Shown here piece by piece: positions 1-8,778 of a stretch of 64,000 bases of DNA. The stretch lies in the NCBI GenBank assembly GCA_964563155.1, contig CAZLVL010000003.1, positions 62,001 through 126,000 on the forward strand, in the 5' to 3' direction. The stretch comes from DUPQ01 sp964563155 (lineage in GTDB: Bacteria > Bacillota > Clostridia > DUPQ01). Made by a program: the position numbers and the translations under genes. Positions within the stretch are counted from its first letter, which is position 1; every line of letters starts with the position of its first letter. The notes beneath the pieces are model-generated. The model had not been told where the DNA came from. It did not search any database and saw only the letters and a list, made by a program, of their open reading frames with translations.

Positions 1-18
1 TCCATCCATGTCTCCCAT
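1..18 (-). CDS. ctsR: Start of a gene leaving the window, probably ctsR
   Basis: Only six codons (MGDMDG) are inside the window, so the identity rests on context. A GAGAG Shine-Dalgarno lies 7 nt upstream of the ATG at 18. Upstream is a clean sigma-A promoter followed by a CtsR-type heptad operator over the transcription start. CtsR, the repressor of class III heat-shock genes, usually heads its own autoregulated ctsR-mcsA-mcsB-clpC operon, and B. subtilis CtsR also begins MG. Another CtsR-controlled gene such as a clp gene is the alternative. Confidence 0.4.
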
Positions 19-38
19 GTTTAATCTCTCATAGCAGG

Positions 39-55
39 TCTGACCTTCTTTGACC
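39..55 (-). promoter_or_regulatory. CtsR-type operator
   Basis: Read on the minus strand the site is GGTCAAA-GAA-GGTCAGA. The known CtsR operator is the direct heptad repeat RGTCAAA-NAN-RGTCAAA, so the first half matches fully and the second at six of seven bases. It begins a few bases after the expected transcription start of the promoter at 64-92, the right place for repression. Seen in sequence; binding is inferred. Confidence 0.65.
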
Positions 56-63
56 TTGCCTAT

Positions 64-92
64 ATTATATATCCATAAAAAAGATTTTTCAA
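64..92 (-). promoter_or_regulatory. Sigma-A promoter of the left-edge gene
   Basis: On the minus strand there is TTGAAA (87-92), a 17-bp spacer and a perfect TATAAT (64-69). The predicted start near 57 abuts the CtsR-type operator. Confidence 0.7.
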
Positions 93-170
93 CTCTCACA
101 TTATACCGGCATTTATTTATTGGGCTAGGGGCTCTCCCAATTTAACTAAATAAAAATAAATGGAAGAAAG

Positions 171-200
171 AGCATATAAACTTTCTTATATGCTTATTTT
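171..200 (-). terminator. Terminator of the yggT operon
   Basis: A perfect 9-bp stem, AGCATATAA/TTATATGCT, closes a 6-nt loop (180-185). T-rich sequence follows on both strands (CTTTCTTCC on minus, TATTTT on plus), so it may act both ways. It lies about 45 bp past the yggT stop. The stem is A/T-rich, so strength is uncertain. Confidence 0.55.
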
Positions 201-239
201 ACACTTTATTCCATTTAGGTAAAGTTGTACTATTATTTA

Positions 240-515
240 TTATAGGCTAGCTTGAATAATTAAGATGATCCTTTGCAAAACCATAACAATTAAATAAAGG
301 GCAATATAGGAGAAGTCAAACATCATGGGCCTACCACTAAAAAGTCTAGCCATGAGAGTTCTCAGAGGAGCCAAAAATGGCTCGGTTAACCTATATAGTA
401 CTCCATAGTACTTGCTATTTCGGGCATTACCAAAAAAGGATGATAAAGCTCTTATAAAAACAAGCAAGGAAATTGCATATAAAAAGTAATATATAAGACT
501 GAGTATAAACTTCAA
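240..515 (-). CDS. yggT: YggT family membrane protein
   Basis: A 91-residue integral membrane protein of the YggT (YlmG) family. It has one hydrophobic segment at residues 1-25, a loop with the family motif RLTEPFLAPLR near residues 42-52, and a second hydrophobic segment at about 68-90. YggT/YlmG proteins accompany sepF and the yggS homologue in the division-linked ylm cluster of Gram-positive bacteria; their exact role is unsettled. It is the last gene of the operon, 10 bp after sepF, and is followed by a hairpin at 171-200. Confidence 0.85.
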   Translation of the reverse strand: MKFILSLIYYFLYAISLLVFIRALSSFFGNARNSKYYGVLYRLTEPFLAPLRTLMARLFSGRPMMFDFSYIALYLIVMVLQRIILIIQASL

Positions 516-525
516 CTCTACTCCT

Positions 526-1008
526 TTAGTTTGTGTATGTTCTTATTTTGCTTTCTACAGGCCTAGTTACATCTTGTCTTTCATCATCTATATGATAGCC
601 TCTTGGAGCAACTACCAATATTTTTTCTGAAAGCTTGCTGATAGCACCATCTAAGGTATAAACTGTGCCACTTAAAAAGTCCACTATTCTTTGAGCCAAG
701 CCTTTTTCAACCTGTTCAAGATTAATGATTACAGCCTTACCTGCCTTTAATGAATCACAAACTCTTTTTGTTTCTTCATAGCTTTCTGGATACATAACAT
801 TAAGAACACCTGTGGAACGTTCAATTGGACGAACCTTTGGACTGTTAGCCTGAGTCTCTTCCATTTCTCCAAGTTTTTCCACAATGCTAATGCCCTGTTG
901 TCTAGGCTTTGCTTTAATGTCTCTTGTTTCTGGTGCAACCTGTGATTTTTCGTTTGAAGTCTGTTCGAATCCTAAAAATTCTGTTAGAAATTTGTCAAAA
1001 ACACTCAT
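526..1008 (-). CDS. sepF: Cell division protein SepF
   Basis: SepF anchors and bundles FtsZ filaments at the division site. The 160 residues follow the family plan: an N-terminal segment (about 1-15) that would form the membrane helix, a variable charged linker (about 16-65) and a C-terminal globular domain (about 70-150) with the motif VINLEQVEKGLAQRIVDFLSG. Length is normal. A GAGGAGGG-type Shine-Dalgarno precedes the ATG. The order yggS-sepF-yggT is conserved in Firmicutes and supports the call. Confidence 0.93.
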   Translation of the reverse strand: MSVFDKFLTEFLGFEQTSNEKSQVAPETRDIKAKPRQQGISIVEKLGEMEETQANSPKVRPIERSTGVLNVMYPESYEETKRVCDSLKAGKAVIINLEQVEKGLAQRIVDFLSGTVYTLDGAISKLSEKILVVAPRGYHIDDERQDVTRPVESKIRTYTN

Positions 1009-1060
1009 GTTTTCCCTCCTCTTTTGTGTACAATAAAAAACTTATCTTTAGCGTGTATGG

Positions 1061-1729
1061 TCACTTTTTGAAGATTGATGTACCTAAACGTAATATGTTG
1101 GAGTTCTCCTTAACTGCCAACAAATAGTCATTACTCATTCCCATTGAAAGATGTACCATATCAGTATTGTAGAATGTATTATTTTTTATGTCAATAAAAA
1201 TCTCATGTAATTTGGAAAATATACTTAAAATTAGGTCTTGATCTTGGGTAAATGGGGCCATTGTCATTAATCCCTTGATTTTAACGTGAGAGTTTTGCTC
1301 ATTAGCCTTAATAATTTCCAAGGCCTCTTCACGGGTTAAGCCATATTTTGTTTCTTCATCAGACAACTTTATTTGTAATAGGATATCTGTTGTAAGGTCT
1401 AATCTTTGAGATCTTTTTTCAATTTCTTCTATTAAGCCTAGGGAATCTACAGAGTGAATTAAAGGGGTTTTTCCCACAAGATACTTGACCTTGTTTTTTT
1501 GAAGATGACCTATGAAATGGATTTGTCCTTTTCCTTCAAGATACTCATACTTTCTTAAAAACTCTTGAACCCTGTTTTCTCCCAGCACTACATTTTCTCG
1601 ACCTAGGGCTAATTGTGCAATTTCAGGCTTTACTGTTTTTGAAACAGCAACTATCAAGATATCTGGATTATTAATCTCACTTCTAATTCTATCAATATTT
1701 CTAACAACATAATTATCTGTATTGTCCAA
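1061..1729 (-). CDS. yggS: YggS family PLP homeostasis protein
   Basis: A 222-residue pyridoxal-phosphate-binding protein of the YggS/YlmE/PROSC family, which buffers PLP. The cofactor lysine is K31 in VAVSKT. Other family motifs are GENRVQEF, HFIGHLQKNK, GLMTMAPF, LSMGMSNDY and LRLGTSIF. Length is typical. The first codon is TTG at 1729; no in-frame ATG fits the conserved N-terminus, so a non-ATG start is likely. It sits between the HlyD-like gene and sepF in the same operon. Confidence 0.9.
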   Translation of the reverse strand: MDNTDNYVVRNIDRIRSEINNPDILIVAVSKTVKPEIAQLALGRENVVLGENRVQEFLRKYEYLEGKGQIHFIGHLQKNKVKYLVGKTPLIHSVDSLGLIEEIEKRSQRLDLTTDILLQIKLSDEETKYGLTREEALEIIKANEQNSHVKIKGLMTMAPFTQDQDLILSIFSKLHEIFIDIKNNTFYNTDMVHLSMGMSNDYLLAVKENSNILRLGTSIFKK

Positions 1730-1749
1730 TATTTATCTCACACCCCTTG

Positions 1750-3036
1750 CTAGTTAACAACATCTCCATCTTTTACCTTGTATGGATCTAGTACATAATA
1801 GTCATAAACCTTAAAACTATAGTTTGGATCCTTACTCTTGACTATAGCATAAAGGTCATCTGAATACAAAATCTCTAGCTCTACAAACTTAACAGTTATC
1901 CCTTTTATAATTGCCATCTGAGGTCTTTGAAAGGCTGAATACTTAAAGTTATATATACTATTAACCGGAACCTTTAACCCTTCATACTTACCAATTTCTA
2001 AAAGCCCATCAAAGGCACCTATTGAAGCTAGTTTGCTTAGTCCATTGTCTGTCATAAAAAAGACTACAGTTTCATTTCCACTGCTATTGCCAATCTTTAT
2101 GTCTTTAACATCAATGCGTAAATCTATTCCTCCAGTATTAATGTGTATTATTACTTGGGATAAGTCCTTTATTCTAGCTGCATCAGAAGAGGCTAATACA
2201 GCTGCGATATAGAAGTTGTTTGATTTACTTACTTTTATAAGATAGGGATTATTCTCTTCTTTTTGAGCTTCTAGCCTTAAATTCAAATCCTCTGGCAAAA
2301 TATTGCTGACCTCTTCATATGAAAGGTTTTCATAACCGCTATAGGTTACATAACCAGGACTAGCACAATAAACAGGCCTATAGTCACTGGCCATAGCCAT
2401 TTTCAGTCCATTAAACTGGGTAAAAAGGTCATCAAGTAAGTCTTTTTTGTAATTTTGTCCTGCCACCAAAGCTTTTTTATATTCTAGATAATCTTGAATC
2501 TTTTCTTTGTGCTCTTCAATTTCATTTATCTTTTTTTGAGAAATGGCTAAGGGTAAATCCAGCATTTCCTTTTCTAAAAGCTTATTAATAGTAATTTGGT
2601 CTTGAGAGGCTATACCTGTATTAATCTCCAATAGTTTGTTAGCACTATTAATATCTTGGCTTACCTTTTTTAATTGCTCATAAAGAGGATTATTTGTATT
2701 AACACCAGCTCCTATGACGCTGCCAACTCTGGCCCTGTCCCCTTCATTGATGGTTCTTATCAAATAGCTTCCACCTTCTATGTAGTATTGGTCATAGTCA
2801 TAGAGGATTAAACCAGATATGTTTATGCTGTCAACCATCTTGCCAGAATAGACCATATCCTTTTTTACTACGGTTGCTAGATACTCAGTGGCCATTTTTA
2901 CAATTACAATTAGAAACAAAAGGCTAGCAATAATAACCATAAGCTTAATTAAAAACTTAGAGTTGTTCTTTTCTCTCTCTTTTTTCGCCCTCTTTTGTTT
3001 TTGCTTTTTAGGCTTACTTGTCTTTTTCTTACTCAA
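1750..3036 (-). CDS. HlyD-like membrane-anchored protein
   Basis: A 428-residue protein with a very lysine-rich cytoplasmic N-terminus (residues 1-28), one membrane segment (about 29-50) and an extracellular part that resembles the HlyD/barrel-sandwich plan: a short beta region, a central charged helical stretch (about 130-210) and a beta-rich C-terminus. Such proteins are common beside yggS-sepF in Clostridia and Tissierellia, and their function is not established. The ATG overlaps the preceding stop as ATGA, which implies translational coupling. No ABC transporter genes lie nearby, so an export role is doubtful. Confidence 0.65.
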   Translation of the reverse strand: MSKKKTSKPKKQKQKRAKKEREKNNSKFLIKLMVIIASLLFLIVIVKMATEYLATVVKKDMVYSGKMVDSINISGLILYDYDQYYIEGGSYLIRTINEGDRARVGSVIGAGVNTNNPLYEQLKKVSQDINSANKLLEINTGIASQDQITINKLLEKEMLDLPLAISQKKINEIEEHKEKIQDYLEYKKALVAGQNYKKDLLDDLFTQFNGLKMAMASDYRPVYCASPGYVTYSGYENLSYEEVSNILPEDLNLRLEAQKEENNPYLIKVSKSNNFYIAAVLASSDAARIKDLSQVIIHINTGGIDLRIDVKDIKIGNSSGNETVVFFMTDNGLSKLASIGAFDGLLEIGKYEGLKVPVNSIYNFKYSAFQRPQMAIIKGITVKFVELEILYSDDLYAIVKSKDPNYSFKVYDYYVLDPYKVKDGDVVN

Positions 3037-4280
3037 ATCTTTAAAAGACCTTTCTCTATTAATACATTGGTGGCACTTAAGATTCCATACTTAACCTGAG
3101 TATATGTTAATCCACCCTGCATATAGGCTACAAAGGGTTCACGAAGGGGGGCATCTGCAGAAAACTCTATAGAAGCTCCTTGTACAAAGGTTCCCGCTGC
3201 CATAACCACCTTGTCATCATAGCCTGGCATCTCCCAAGGAAAAGGGGTTACATGAGAGTCTATGGGAGATCCAGCTTGAACTCCCCTACAGAACTCTAAA
3301 AGTTGCTCTTCTTCATTAAATATTATCAATTGTATTATATCTTCTCTTTTTTCATTGAAAAGAGGATATGTCTCAAAACCTAATCTTTCAAAAAGCCTAG
3401 CAGTAAAAATTGCCCCCTTTATACTTTGACACACTGTATGAGGGGCCATATATAGGCCTTGATACATAAGTCTCTTATTCCCACTAGAGCCAACCTCCTT
3501 TTGTAAACCTGGGGCATAAAATCTAGCTGCTGCATTTTCAATACACTCTTTGCTTCCTGCTATGTATCCACCACTAGAACACAAGCCACCTCCAGGATTT
3601 TTAATTAAAGACCCTGCTATCATATCCATACCCCAATGGCTAGGTTCTTCTTTATCTACAAACTCCCCATAGCAATTGTCAGCAAACAAGATAATATCCT
3701 TATTAAATTCCTTCACTAGCTGGGATATAGCTAAAAAATCTTGCTTTGTAACAGGAGGAGATAGGGAGTAGCCTCTAGAGCGCTGCACAAAAACCATCTT
3801 GGTTTTTTCGCTTAAAGAGTCTTTTAAGGCTTTAAAGTCTATGAGATCATCTTTTAAGTCAATTATTTTATGACTTATGCCAAACTCTTCTAAAGAGCCC
3901 TTAGCCTTTGTAATTCCCACTGTACTTCTCAAGGTATCGTAGGGCATTCCATTGGCAAAAATTATCTCATCCCCAGGCCTTAAATTAGAAGAAATAGCTA
4001 AAGATATGGCAACAGTGCCAGAGGCTATACTGTCTCTTACTAAGGCATCTTCTGTAGAGAAGATATCTGCATATACCTCATCTAATACTTCTCTTCCTCT
4101 ATCTGCATAGCCATAGCCACTTGTTTCAACAAAGTGGCTATCACTTACTCTTTTATCTTGAAATATTTTAGTTATTTTAATTTGATTAAACTCAGATATT
4201 TCTTCTGCTTTTTCAAACATTTTCTTGCATTCAGCTTCTACGCTTTTTGCAAGATCACTTAATCTTTTGTGAAATTTCAT
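3033..4280 (-). CDS. PLP-dependent lyase, methionine gamma-lyase/aluminium-resistance family
   Basis: A 415-residue fold-type I PLP enzyme of the family annotated as aluminium resistance protein or methionine gamma-lyase family protein, related to Cys/Met metabolism enzymes. The expected PLP lysine is in GSLIKNPGGG (about residue 228), preceded by the aspartate loop LFADNCYGEF. SYGYADRGREVLDEV-like and AAARFYAPGLQKEVG motifs are typical. The real substrate is unknown. The start shares a base with the preceding stop (TAATG), and the stop overlaps the HlyD-like gene by 4 nt. Confidence 0.85.
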   Translation of the reverse strand: MKFHKRLSDLAKSVEAECKKMFEKAEEISEFNQIKITKIFQDKRVSDSHFVETSGYGYADRGREVLDEVYADIFSTEDALVRDSIASGTVAISLAISSNLRPGDEIIFANGMPYDTLRSTVGITKAKGSLEEFGISHKIIDLKDDLIDFKALKDSLSEKTKMVFVQRSRGYSLSPPVTKQDFLAISQLVKEFNKDIILFADNCYGEFVDKEEPSHWGMDMIAGSLIKNPGGGLCSSGGYIAGSKECIENAAARFYAPGLQKEVGSSGNKRLMYQGLYMAPHTVCQSIKGAIFTARLFERLGFETYPLFNEKREDIIQLIIFNEEEQLLEFCRGVQAGSPIDSHVTPFPWEMPGYDDKVVMAAGTFVQGASIEFSADAPLREPFVAYMQGGLTYTQVKYGILSATNVLIEKGLLKI

Positions 4281-5557
4281 TATACAAGTATTCCTTTAAT
4301 ACATTTTATAGAATCGCTTATCTTTATAACTGTCTGGCCATTTCTAGGGGCAAATTGATAGGCATCTGTCTCTAGATTTATTTCAAACCTATAGCTATAG
4401 TCGCTTACCACATCAGTTATGGAAGAATAGGGTATTTTTGCTGAAAAATCACCATATGTAAAGGTAACATTTTCTTTATCAACTATTAAGGTGCAAATCT
4501 TATATTCTTTTGTTACCTTACCATCTATATCCTTTATTCTTAATGAACCCCTAAACCTCATGGAAAAATCATCATCTGCAACCTCTTTACGCAAATACCC
4601 ATTTTGCCAGGTTCTCCATTGGACCATATCCTCAAAAGAAGCATCATTTCTTGTTTCAGCCCTTAAAAGACCATATTCATCAACTATAACTCTGTTGTCA
4701 CATTCTTTACAAAAGAGCAAATTCTCGTATGTGGCCATGGAAAAATCCTTTAGACATTTAGGACACTTATGCAAGATAGAGTGCATTCCATCAGCCATAC
4801 TTTTAGACCTATACTTAACTTTATGTACCTTTTGCCATTCATACTCATTGTAGCTTAAGGCTTTTACAATCATTTCATGTATTTCGTCTGCTGATTTTTC
4901 TTTTACCTCTTCTTTTTTCAAAAGCACATAGGCCTCTTGTTGAATCCTGCCGTATCTATAGCCTCCTGAGCAACCCTTGTACCATCTAGGTAAAGAAATG
5001 GCTGCACCATGCATTTTTGATACAACAATATTGGATTTTGTCTGTTTTGCTAAACGAGCAACACTATCATTAAAAGGAAGAGAACTTCCGTCTATGGTTC
5101 TTGCAGCCTCAGGAAAAAGTCCAACCACTCCATTGTCCCTTAAGATTCTAACTATCTTTTTAGTTGCCCTAACATCCTTGGTTCCTTGGCGTTTTGATAT
5201 TGCTCCAAAGTAGTTTAGAAGAAGTGCAACTACAGCATATTCAAAATATGAAGAAGATGTCACATAGTGTATCCATCTCTTGCTGGCAAAAGCTCCCATA
5301 GCAACAGGATCAATGGCAGACACGTGATTTCCTATGAATATGACAGGTCCTTCTAAGTTGTCTATCTCTTTATCCCTATTTGTTCTAACATAGAGAAAGA
5401 CTCGAAGGATAGAACCAAATAGGCCCCTAATAAGTGTTTGGACTAGAATATTGGGTTTTCTAATTCTGTCATTTCTATTAATTTCTTTTTTCTCTTTATT
5501 CTTTTTCATATTTATGCTCTCAAGAAGAATTTTATCATTCAAGATGCTTCTTATCAA
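4280..5557 (-). CDS. PlsC-type acyltransferase with C-terminal zinc ribbon
   Basis: The N-terminal half is a lysophospholipid acyltransferase domain with the catalytic H(X)4D motif NHVSAIDP (about residue 77) and the acceptor-site motif FPEAART (about 148). A typical PlsC ends near residue 240. Here a further 170 residues follow, starting with a zinc ribbon CPKC...CKEC (about 264-287) and then a beta-rich region that looks like a PH-type domain. It is first gene of the operon running to yggT. Two starts are possible: 5557, or the ATG at 5509, which has GAGAG 8 nt upstream. Confidence 0.75.
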   Translation of the reverse strand: MIRSILNDKILLESINMKKNKEKKEINRNDRIRKPNILVQTLIRGLFGSILRVFLYVRTNRDKEIDNLEGPVIFIGNHVSAIDPVAMGAFASKRWIHYVTSSSYFEYAVVALLLNYFGAISKRQGTKDVRATKKIVRILRDNGVVGLFPEAARTIDGSSLPFNDSVARLAKQTKSNIVVSKMHGAAISLPRWYKGCSGGYRYGRIQQEAYVLLKKEEVKEKSADEIHEMIVKALSYNEYEWQKVHKVKYRSKSMADGMHSILHKCPKCLKDFSMATYENLLFCKECDNRVIVDEYGLLRAETRNDASFEDMVQWRTWQNGYLRKEVADDDFSMRFRGSLRIKDIDGKVTKEYKICTLIVDKENVTFTYGDFSAKIPYSSITDVVSDYSYRFEINLETDAYQFAPRNGQTVIKISDSIKCIKGILV

Positions 5558-5623
5558 TAAGATAATAATTTTATAGTTTTTAGAGACTCTTTAAATCTTA
5601 CCATAAATTTAGCTTCATTTATC

Positions 5624-5644
5624 ATTTGCAATTTGCAATTTGCA
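5624..5644. repeat. Triple tandem heptamer ATTTGCA
   Basis: Three perfect head-to-tail copies of ATTTGCA lie in the divergent interval between the acyltransferase operon (minus) and the pseudouridine synthase (plus). An AT-rich run with a partial inverted copy (TGCAAAT) overlaps the last unit. It may be an operator or a slipped-strand tract; there is no direct evidence for either. Confidence 0.5.
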
Positions 5645-5712
5645 AATTAGCAAGATAGGAAATTAAAAGGTATATTCTTGATAAGTAGGAGCATATAAAA
5701 TAGAATGTATTA

Positions 5713-6615
5713 ATGAACAAAAGCACTGATTATCTTTTAGTTGAAAAAATAGTGGACCAAGCCAGCCATGAAAGACGACTTTCTGACTTTTTAAGAAAAG
5801 AAATGGATTTATCTGGCTCTAGCATTAAAAAGGCTAAAAAGGCCTCTACAATCTTTGTAGATGGCACCCTTCGCTTTACAGACTATATCTTATCTCAAGG
5901 TCAGCTGGTTAGTGTAAAGGTACCTAAAAGTGTATCTTCTAAAGAAATTGTACCAGTAGATTTAAAACTAGATATTGTATATGAAGATTCTTACCTTATT
6001 GCCATAAATAAAAGGGCAGATTTGATTTGCCACCCCTTATTAAATGATGATGAAATTACTTTAGCCAATGGCTTACGGTATCTATATCCCAATATGGGAA
6101 TCCACCCCATAAGTAGGCTGGATAGGGATACCTCTGGCTTAGTTTTGTATGCCAAGCATCCTCTTGTTCATTTCAAGATGGCAAAGACTCCAATTGAAAA
6201 AGAATATATTGGCATGGTTATTAAAATCCCAGAAAAAAAAGAAGCTACCATCAGCCTACCTATAGCTAGAGTACCTAATGTAGCCATGTTAAGACAATAT
6301 GACCCAAAGGGTAGACATAGCGTTACCCATTACAAGACCCTTATACAAGGAAAAGAAGGAGCAGTACTTTCTTTCATATTAGAAACAGGAAGAACCCACC
6401 AAATTAGAGTCCATTGTAAGGAAAATGGCTTTCCCATAATCCATGATGATTTATATGGAGAAGACTCATATTTAAACAAATATATTGATAGACAAGCCCT
6501 TCATTCTTACCAAGTTAACTTTAAGCATCCCTTTAGTCAAAAGGACTTAAATATAGTGGCAAAACTACATCCAGACATGGAAAATTTGCAAAAAATTATT
6601 GAAGCAAAACTTTGA
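5713..6615 (+). CDS. RluA family rRNA/tRNA pseudouridine synthase
   Basis: A 300-residue RluA-type pseudouridine synthase that isomerises uridine in structured RNA. An S4-like RNA-binding region covers about residues 15-70, and the catalytic domain carries the signature HPISRLDRDTSGLVLYAK with the catalytic aspartate (about residue 138). GRTHQIRVH near the C-terminus is also typical. The RluB/C/D subtype cannot be told from sequence alone. No good Shine-Dalgarno precedes the ATG at 5713. An AGGAG at about 5687 is too distant and leads to an ATG that stops at once, so the start is uncertain. Confidence 0.88.
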   Translation: MNKSTDYLLVEKIVDQASHERRLSDFLRKEMDLSGSSIKKAKKASTIFVDGTLRFTDYILSQGQLVSVKVPKSVSSKEIVPVDLKLDIVYEDSYLIAINKRADLICHPLLNDDEITLANGLRYLYPNMGIHPISRLDRDTSGLVLYAKHPLVHFKMAKTPIEKEYIGMVIKIPEKKEATISLPIARVPNVAMLRQYDPKGRHSVTHYKTLIQGKEGAVLSFILETGRTHQIRVHCKENGFPIIHDDLYGEDSYLNKYIDRQALHSYQVNFKHPFSQKDLNIVAKLHPDMENLQKIIEAKL

Positions 6616-6682
6616 AAATCTAAGAAGTTAGATATATAGGCTATACCTTGTAGCTTTTCTCATTAAGTGGTATGCTTTTTTC

Positions 6683-7411
6683 ATGGAAAACTCAAAGGTT
6701 AGAGGAATAGTATGTAAAATTACTGAATATGGAGAAGCTGATAAGATAATAACCATCTTATCTTTTGAAAGGGGAAAAATTAGCTTAATTGCTAAGGGAG
6801 TGAAAAAACCTAAAGCAGCCCTTTCTCATGCTACCAGACTATTTTACTGTGGTACCTTTGAATTTACAGGCAATAAAAAGCTTCCTATTCTTATTGGAGC
6901 TAGACAAATTCAAGATTTTTTCCAACTAACCACCTCTTTAGAAAAACTCTATTATGCCTCCCATTTTATGGAGGTTGCCTCTTTTTTCATACAAGAAGAA
7001 CAAGCTGCTGAAGAAGAGATGTCTTTACTCTTAAATAGTCTTTATCTACTTATGAAAGACAAAGCAGACCCTCTCTTTCTTACTGCCATACTTCAATTTA
7101 GAATAGTAGCCCTAGAGGGTTTAGCGCCAATAACAGATACTTGTGTCCATTGTAGTAAGGACTTACATGAATCATCTTCTTTTTGCTTTTCCTTAGACTA
7201 TGATGGTATCTCTTGTTGTAATCATGGAACCTGTATAAGTAAGGGGGTTTATCAGGCAATAGATCATATCTGTAGCCAAGACGCTTCTAAAATATTTTTC
7301 TTTTCCATAGATAAAAAGGATATTTTATCTCTTTATGAACTTTCTCGTTCCTATTTAGAAAAAACAAGTGGAAGGGCTTTCCAGCTTCCTCCCACTCTTA
7401 ATAATCTTTAA
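6683..7411 (+). CDS. recO: DNA repair protein RecO
   Basis: RecO anneals strands and helps load RecA in the RecFOR repair pathway. The 242-residue protein has the N-terminal OB-fold (about 1-80, with GIVCKITEYGEADKIIT), a helical middle and a four-cysteine zinc motif in the C-terminal half: CVHC (about 155) and CCNHGTC (about 178). Length is typical. It follows the pseudouridine synthase gene by 67 bp and ends 3 bp from era, which converges on it from the other strand. Confidence 0.92.
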   Translation: MENSKVRGIVCKITEYGEADKIITILSFERGKISLIAKGVKKPKAALSHATRLFYCGTFEFTGNKKLPILIGARQIQDFFQLTTSLEKLYYASHFMEVASFFIQEEQAAEEEMSLLLNSLYLLMKDKADPLFLTAILQFRIVALEGLAPITDTCVHCSKDLHESSSFCFSLDYDGISCCNHGTCISKGVYQAIDHICSQDASKIFFFSIDKKDILSLYELSRSYLEKTSGRAFQLPPTLNNL

Positions 7412-7414
7412 TAT

Positions 7415-8311
7415 TTAAATCTTATAGCCTAAGCTGCCTAGCATCCTAGGGTCATTTCTCCAATCAGGCTTAACCTTTACCCAAAGCTTTAAATTGACCT
7501 TAGAGTCAAAGGCTCCTTCCATTGCCTTTCTAGCCTGGGTTCCAACCTTTTTAAGCTTACTCCCATCTTTTCCAATAATTATTCCCTTTTGGCTTTCCTT
7601 ATCACAATAAATTACTGCATCTATATCTAGGATCTTTTTATCTTCTCTTTCTTTAAAATTTTCCACTTCTACAGCTAGGGCATGGGGTACCTCTTCTGAT
7701 AAGAGGTAGAGGAGTTTTTCACGTATGAAGTCTTCTGCCATCTGTCTCATGGTCTGGTCTGTAATTTGGTCCGGGTCATAATACAAAGGGCCTTCTTCCA
7801 TTAAGTCAATGATGACCTGCTTAAGACTGTCGATATTTAATGAATCTTTAGCACTGGTAGGTAGTATCTTCTCAAAATCAACCATTTTAGAATAAGCTTC
7901 AATGTATGTAGCTGCTTCTTCTTGACTTAAAAAATCAACCTTGTTTATTACACATACTTTAGGCAAAGATGCATTTTTTAACATCTCCAGTATGGGTTCA
8001 TCTTCTGGAGGTATAATTGTTCCTCTTTTTGGGGCTGTTACAAATACTACTATGTCTGTCTCTTGAAAAACAGATTTAGCTGAACTTACCATGAATTCTC
8101 CTAGTTTTGTTTTAGGCTCATGAATTCCTGGAGTATCTAAAAAAACCATTTGAACAGAATCATCAGTGTATATAGCCTTGATGTTTTTTCTAGTAGTTTG
8201 AGGTTTGGGAGTTACTATGGACACCCTTTCTTTTGTTATTAAATTTATTAAAGTAGATTTACCCACATTGGGTCTACCAATAACCGATATAAAAGCAGAT
8301 TTAAAGGTCAT
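7415..8311 (-). CDS. era: GTPase Era
   Basis: Era is an essential GTPase that binds the 3' end of 16S rRNA during 30S assembly. G motifs are GRPNVGKST (G1), DTPG (G3) and NKVD (G4). The C-terminal KH domain carries the RNA-binding loop GIIIGKDGSKLKKVG. I place the start at the ATG at 8311 (298 residues), 9 nt after AAAGGA; an upstream TTG at 8320 abuts the Shine-Dalgarno and is unlikely. It is last gene of the phoH-pgpH-ybeY-cdd-era operon, a classic Firmicutes order. Confidence 0.95.
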   Translation of the reverse strand: MTFKSAFISVIGRPNVGKSTLINLITKERVSIVTPKPQTTRKNIKAIYTDDSVQMVFLDTPGIHEPKTKLGEFMVSSAKSVFQETDIVVFVTAPKRGTIIPPEDEPILEMLKNASLPKVCVINKVDFLSQEEAATYIEAYSKMVDFEKILPTSAKDSLNIDSLKQVIIDLMEEGPLYYDPDQITDQTMRQMAEDFIREKLLYLLSEEVPHALAVEVENFKEREDKKILDIDAVIYCDKESQKGIIIGKDGSKLKKVGTQARKAMEGAFDSKVNLKLWVKVKPDWRNDPRMLGSLGYKI

Positions 8312-8373
8312 CTCTTTCAATCCTTTCTTTCATCCAAGACCTTCTTGGTTCTTTTACTTAAGACTATTATTAA

Positions 8374-8778
8374 TTATTTATTCTTCTCAAAATATGCAAA
8401 AGAATCTGGAAGTAGGTCTTCTAGTTCATATTGTTTCCATTCCTTGTTTTTTCCAGAAACAAAAATCTTCTTATCCTTGGCCATAAATTCTCTTAAAACC
8501 TGTCTACATATTCCACATGGATAGGCATAATCATCCAAGTCACCAGTAATCGCTATGGCCTCTATACTTGTTTCTCCTTCGCTTACTGCCTTTACAAGGG
8601 CGGTTCTTTCAGCACAAATAGTGGCACCAAATGAGGCATTTTCCACATTGACTCCATCGTAGATTTTTCCTGAAGATGCCAGCACTGCTGCACCTATCTT
8701 TATATTTGAATAGGGAGAATAGGCCTTAGCATAGGCTTTTTCAGCTATTTCTTTTAGTTTTGCAATTTTATCTGCCAT
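8374..8778 (-). CDS. cdd: Cytidine deaminase
   Basis: Cdd deaminates cytidine and deoxycytidine for pyrimidine salvage. The 134-residue protein has the zinc-site motifs CAERTA (with the catalytic glutamate) and PCGICRQ, and the substrate-binding stretch YSPYSNIKIGAAV near the N-terminus. Length fits the small homotetrameric class. The start overlaps the end of ybeY by 11 nt. In many Firmicutes dgkA lies between ybeY and cdd; it is absent here. Confidence 0.95.
   Translation of the reverse strand: MADKIAKLKEIAEKAYAKAYSPYSNIKIGAAVLASSGKIYDGVNVENASFGATICAERTALVKAVSEGETSIEAIAITGDLDDYAYPCGICRQVLREFMAKDKKIFVSGKNKEWKQYELEDLLPDSFAYFEKNK

Noticed and set aside
8318..8360. Hairpin CCAAGA/TCTTGG between cdd and era as a terminator
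   Set aside because: No T run follows on the minus strand and era must be read through from the same operon.
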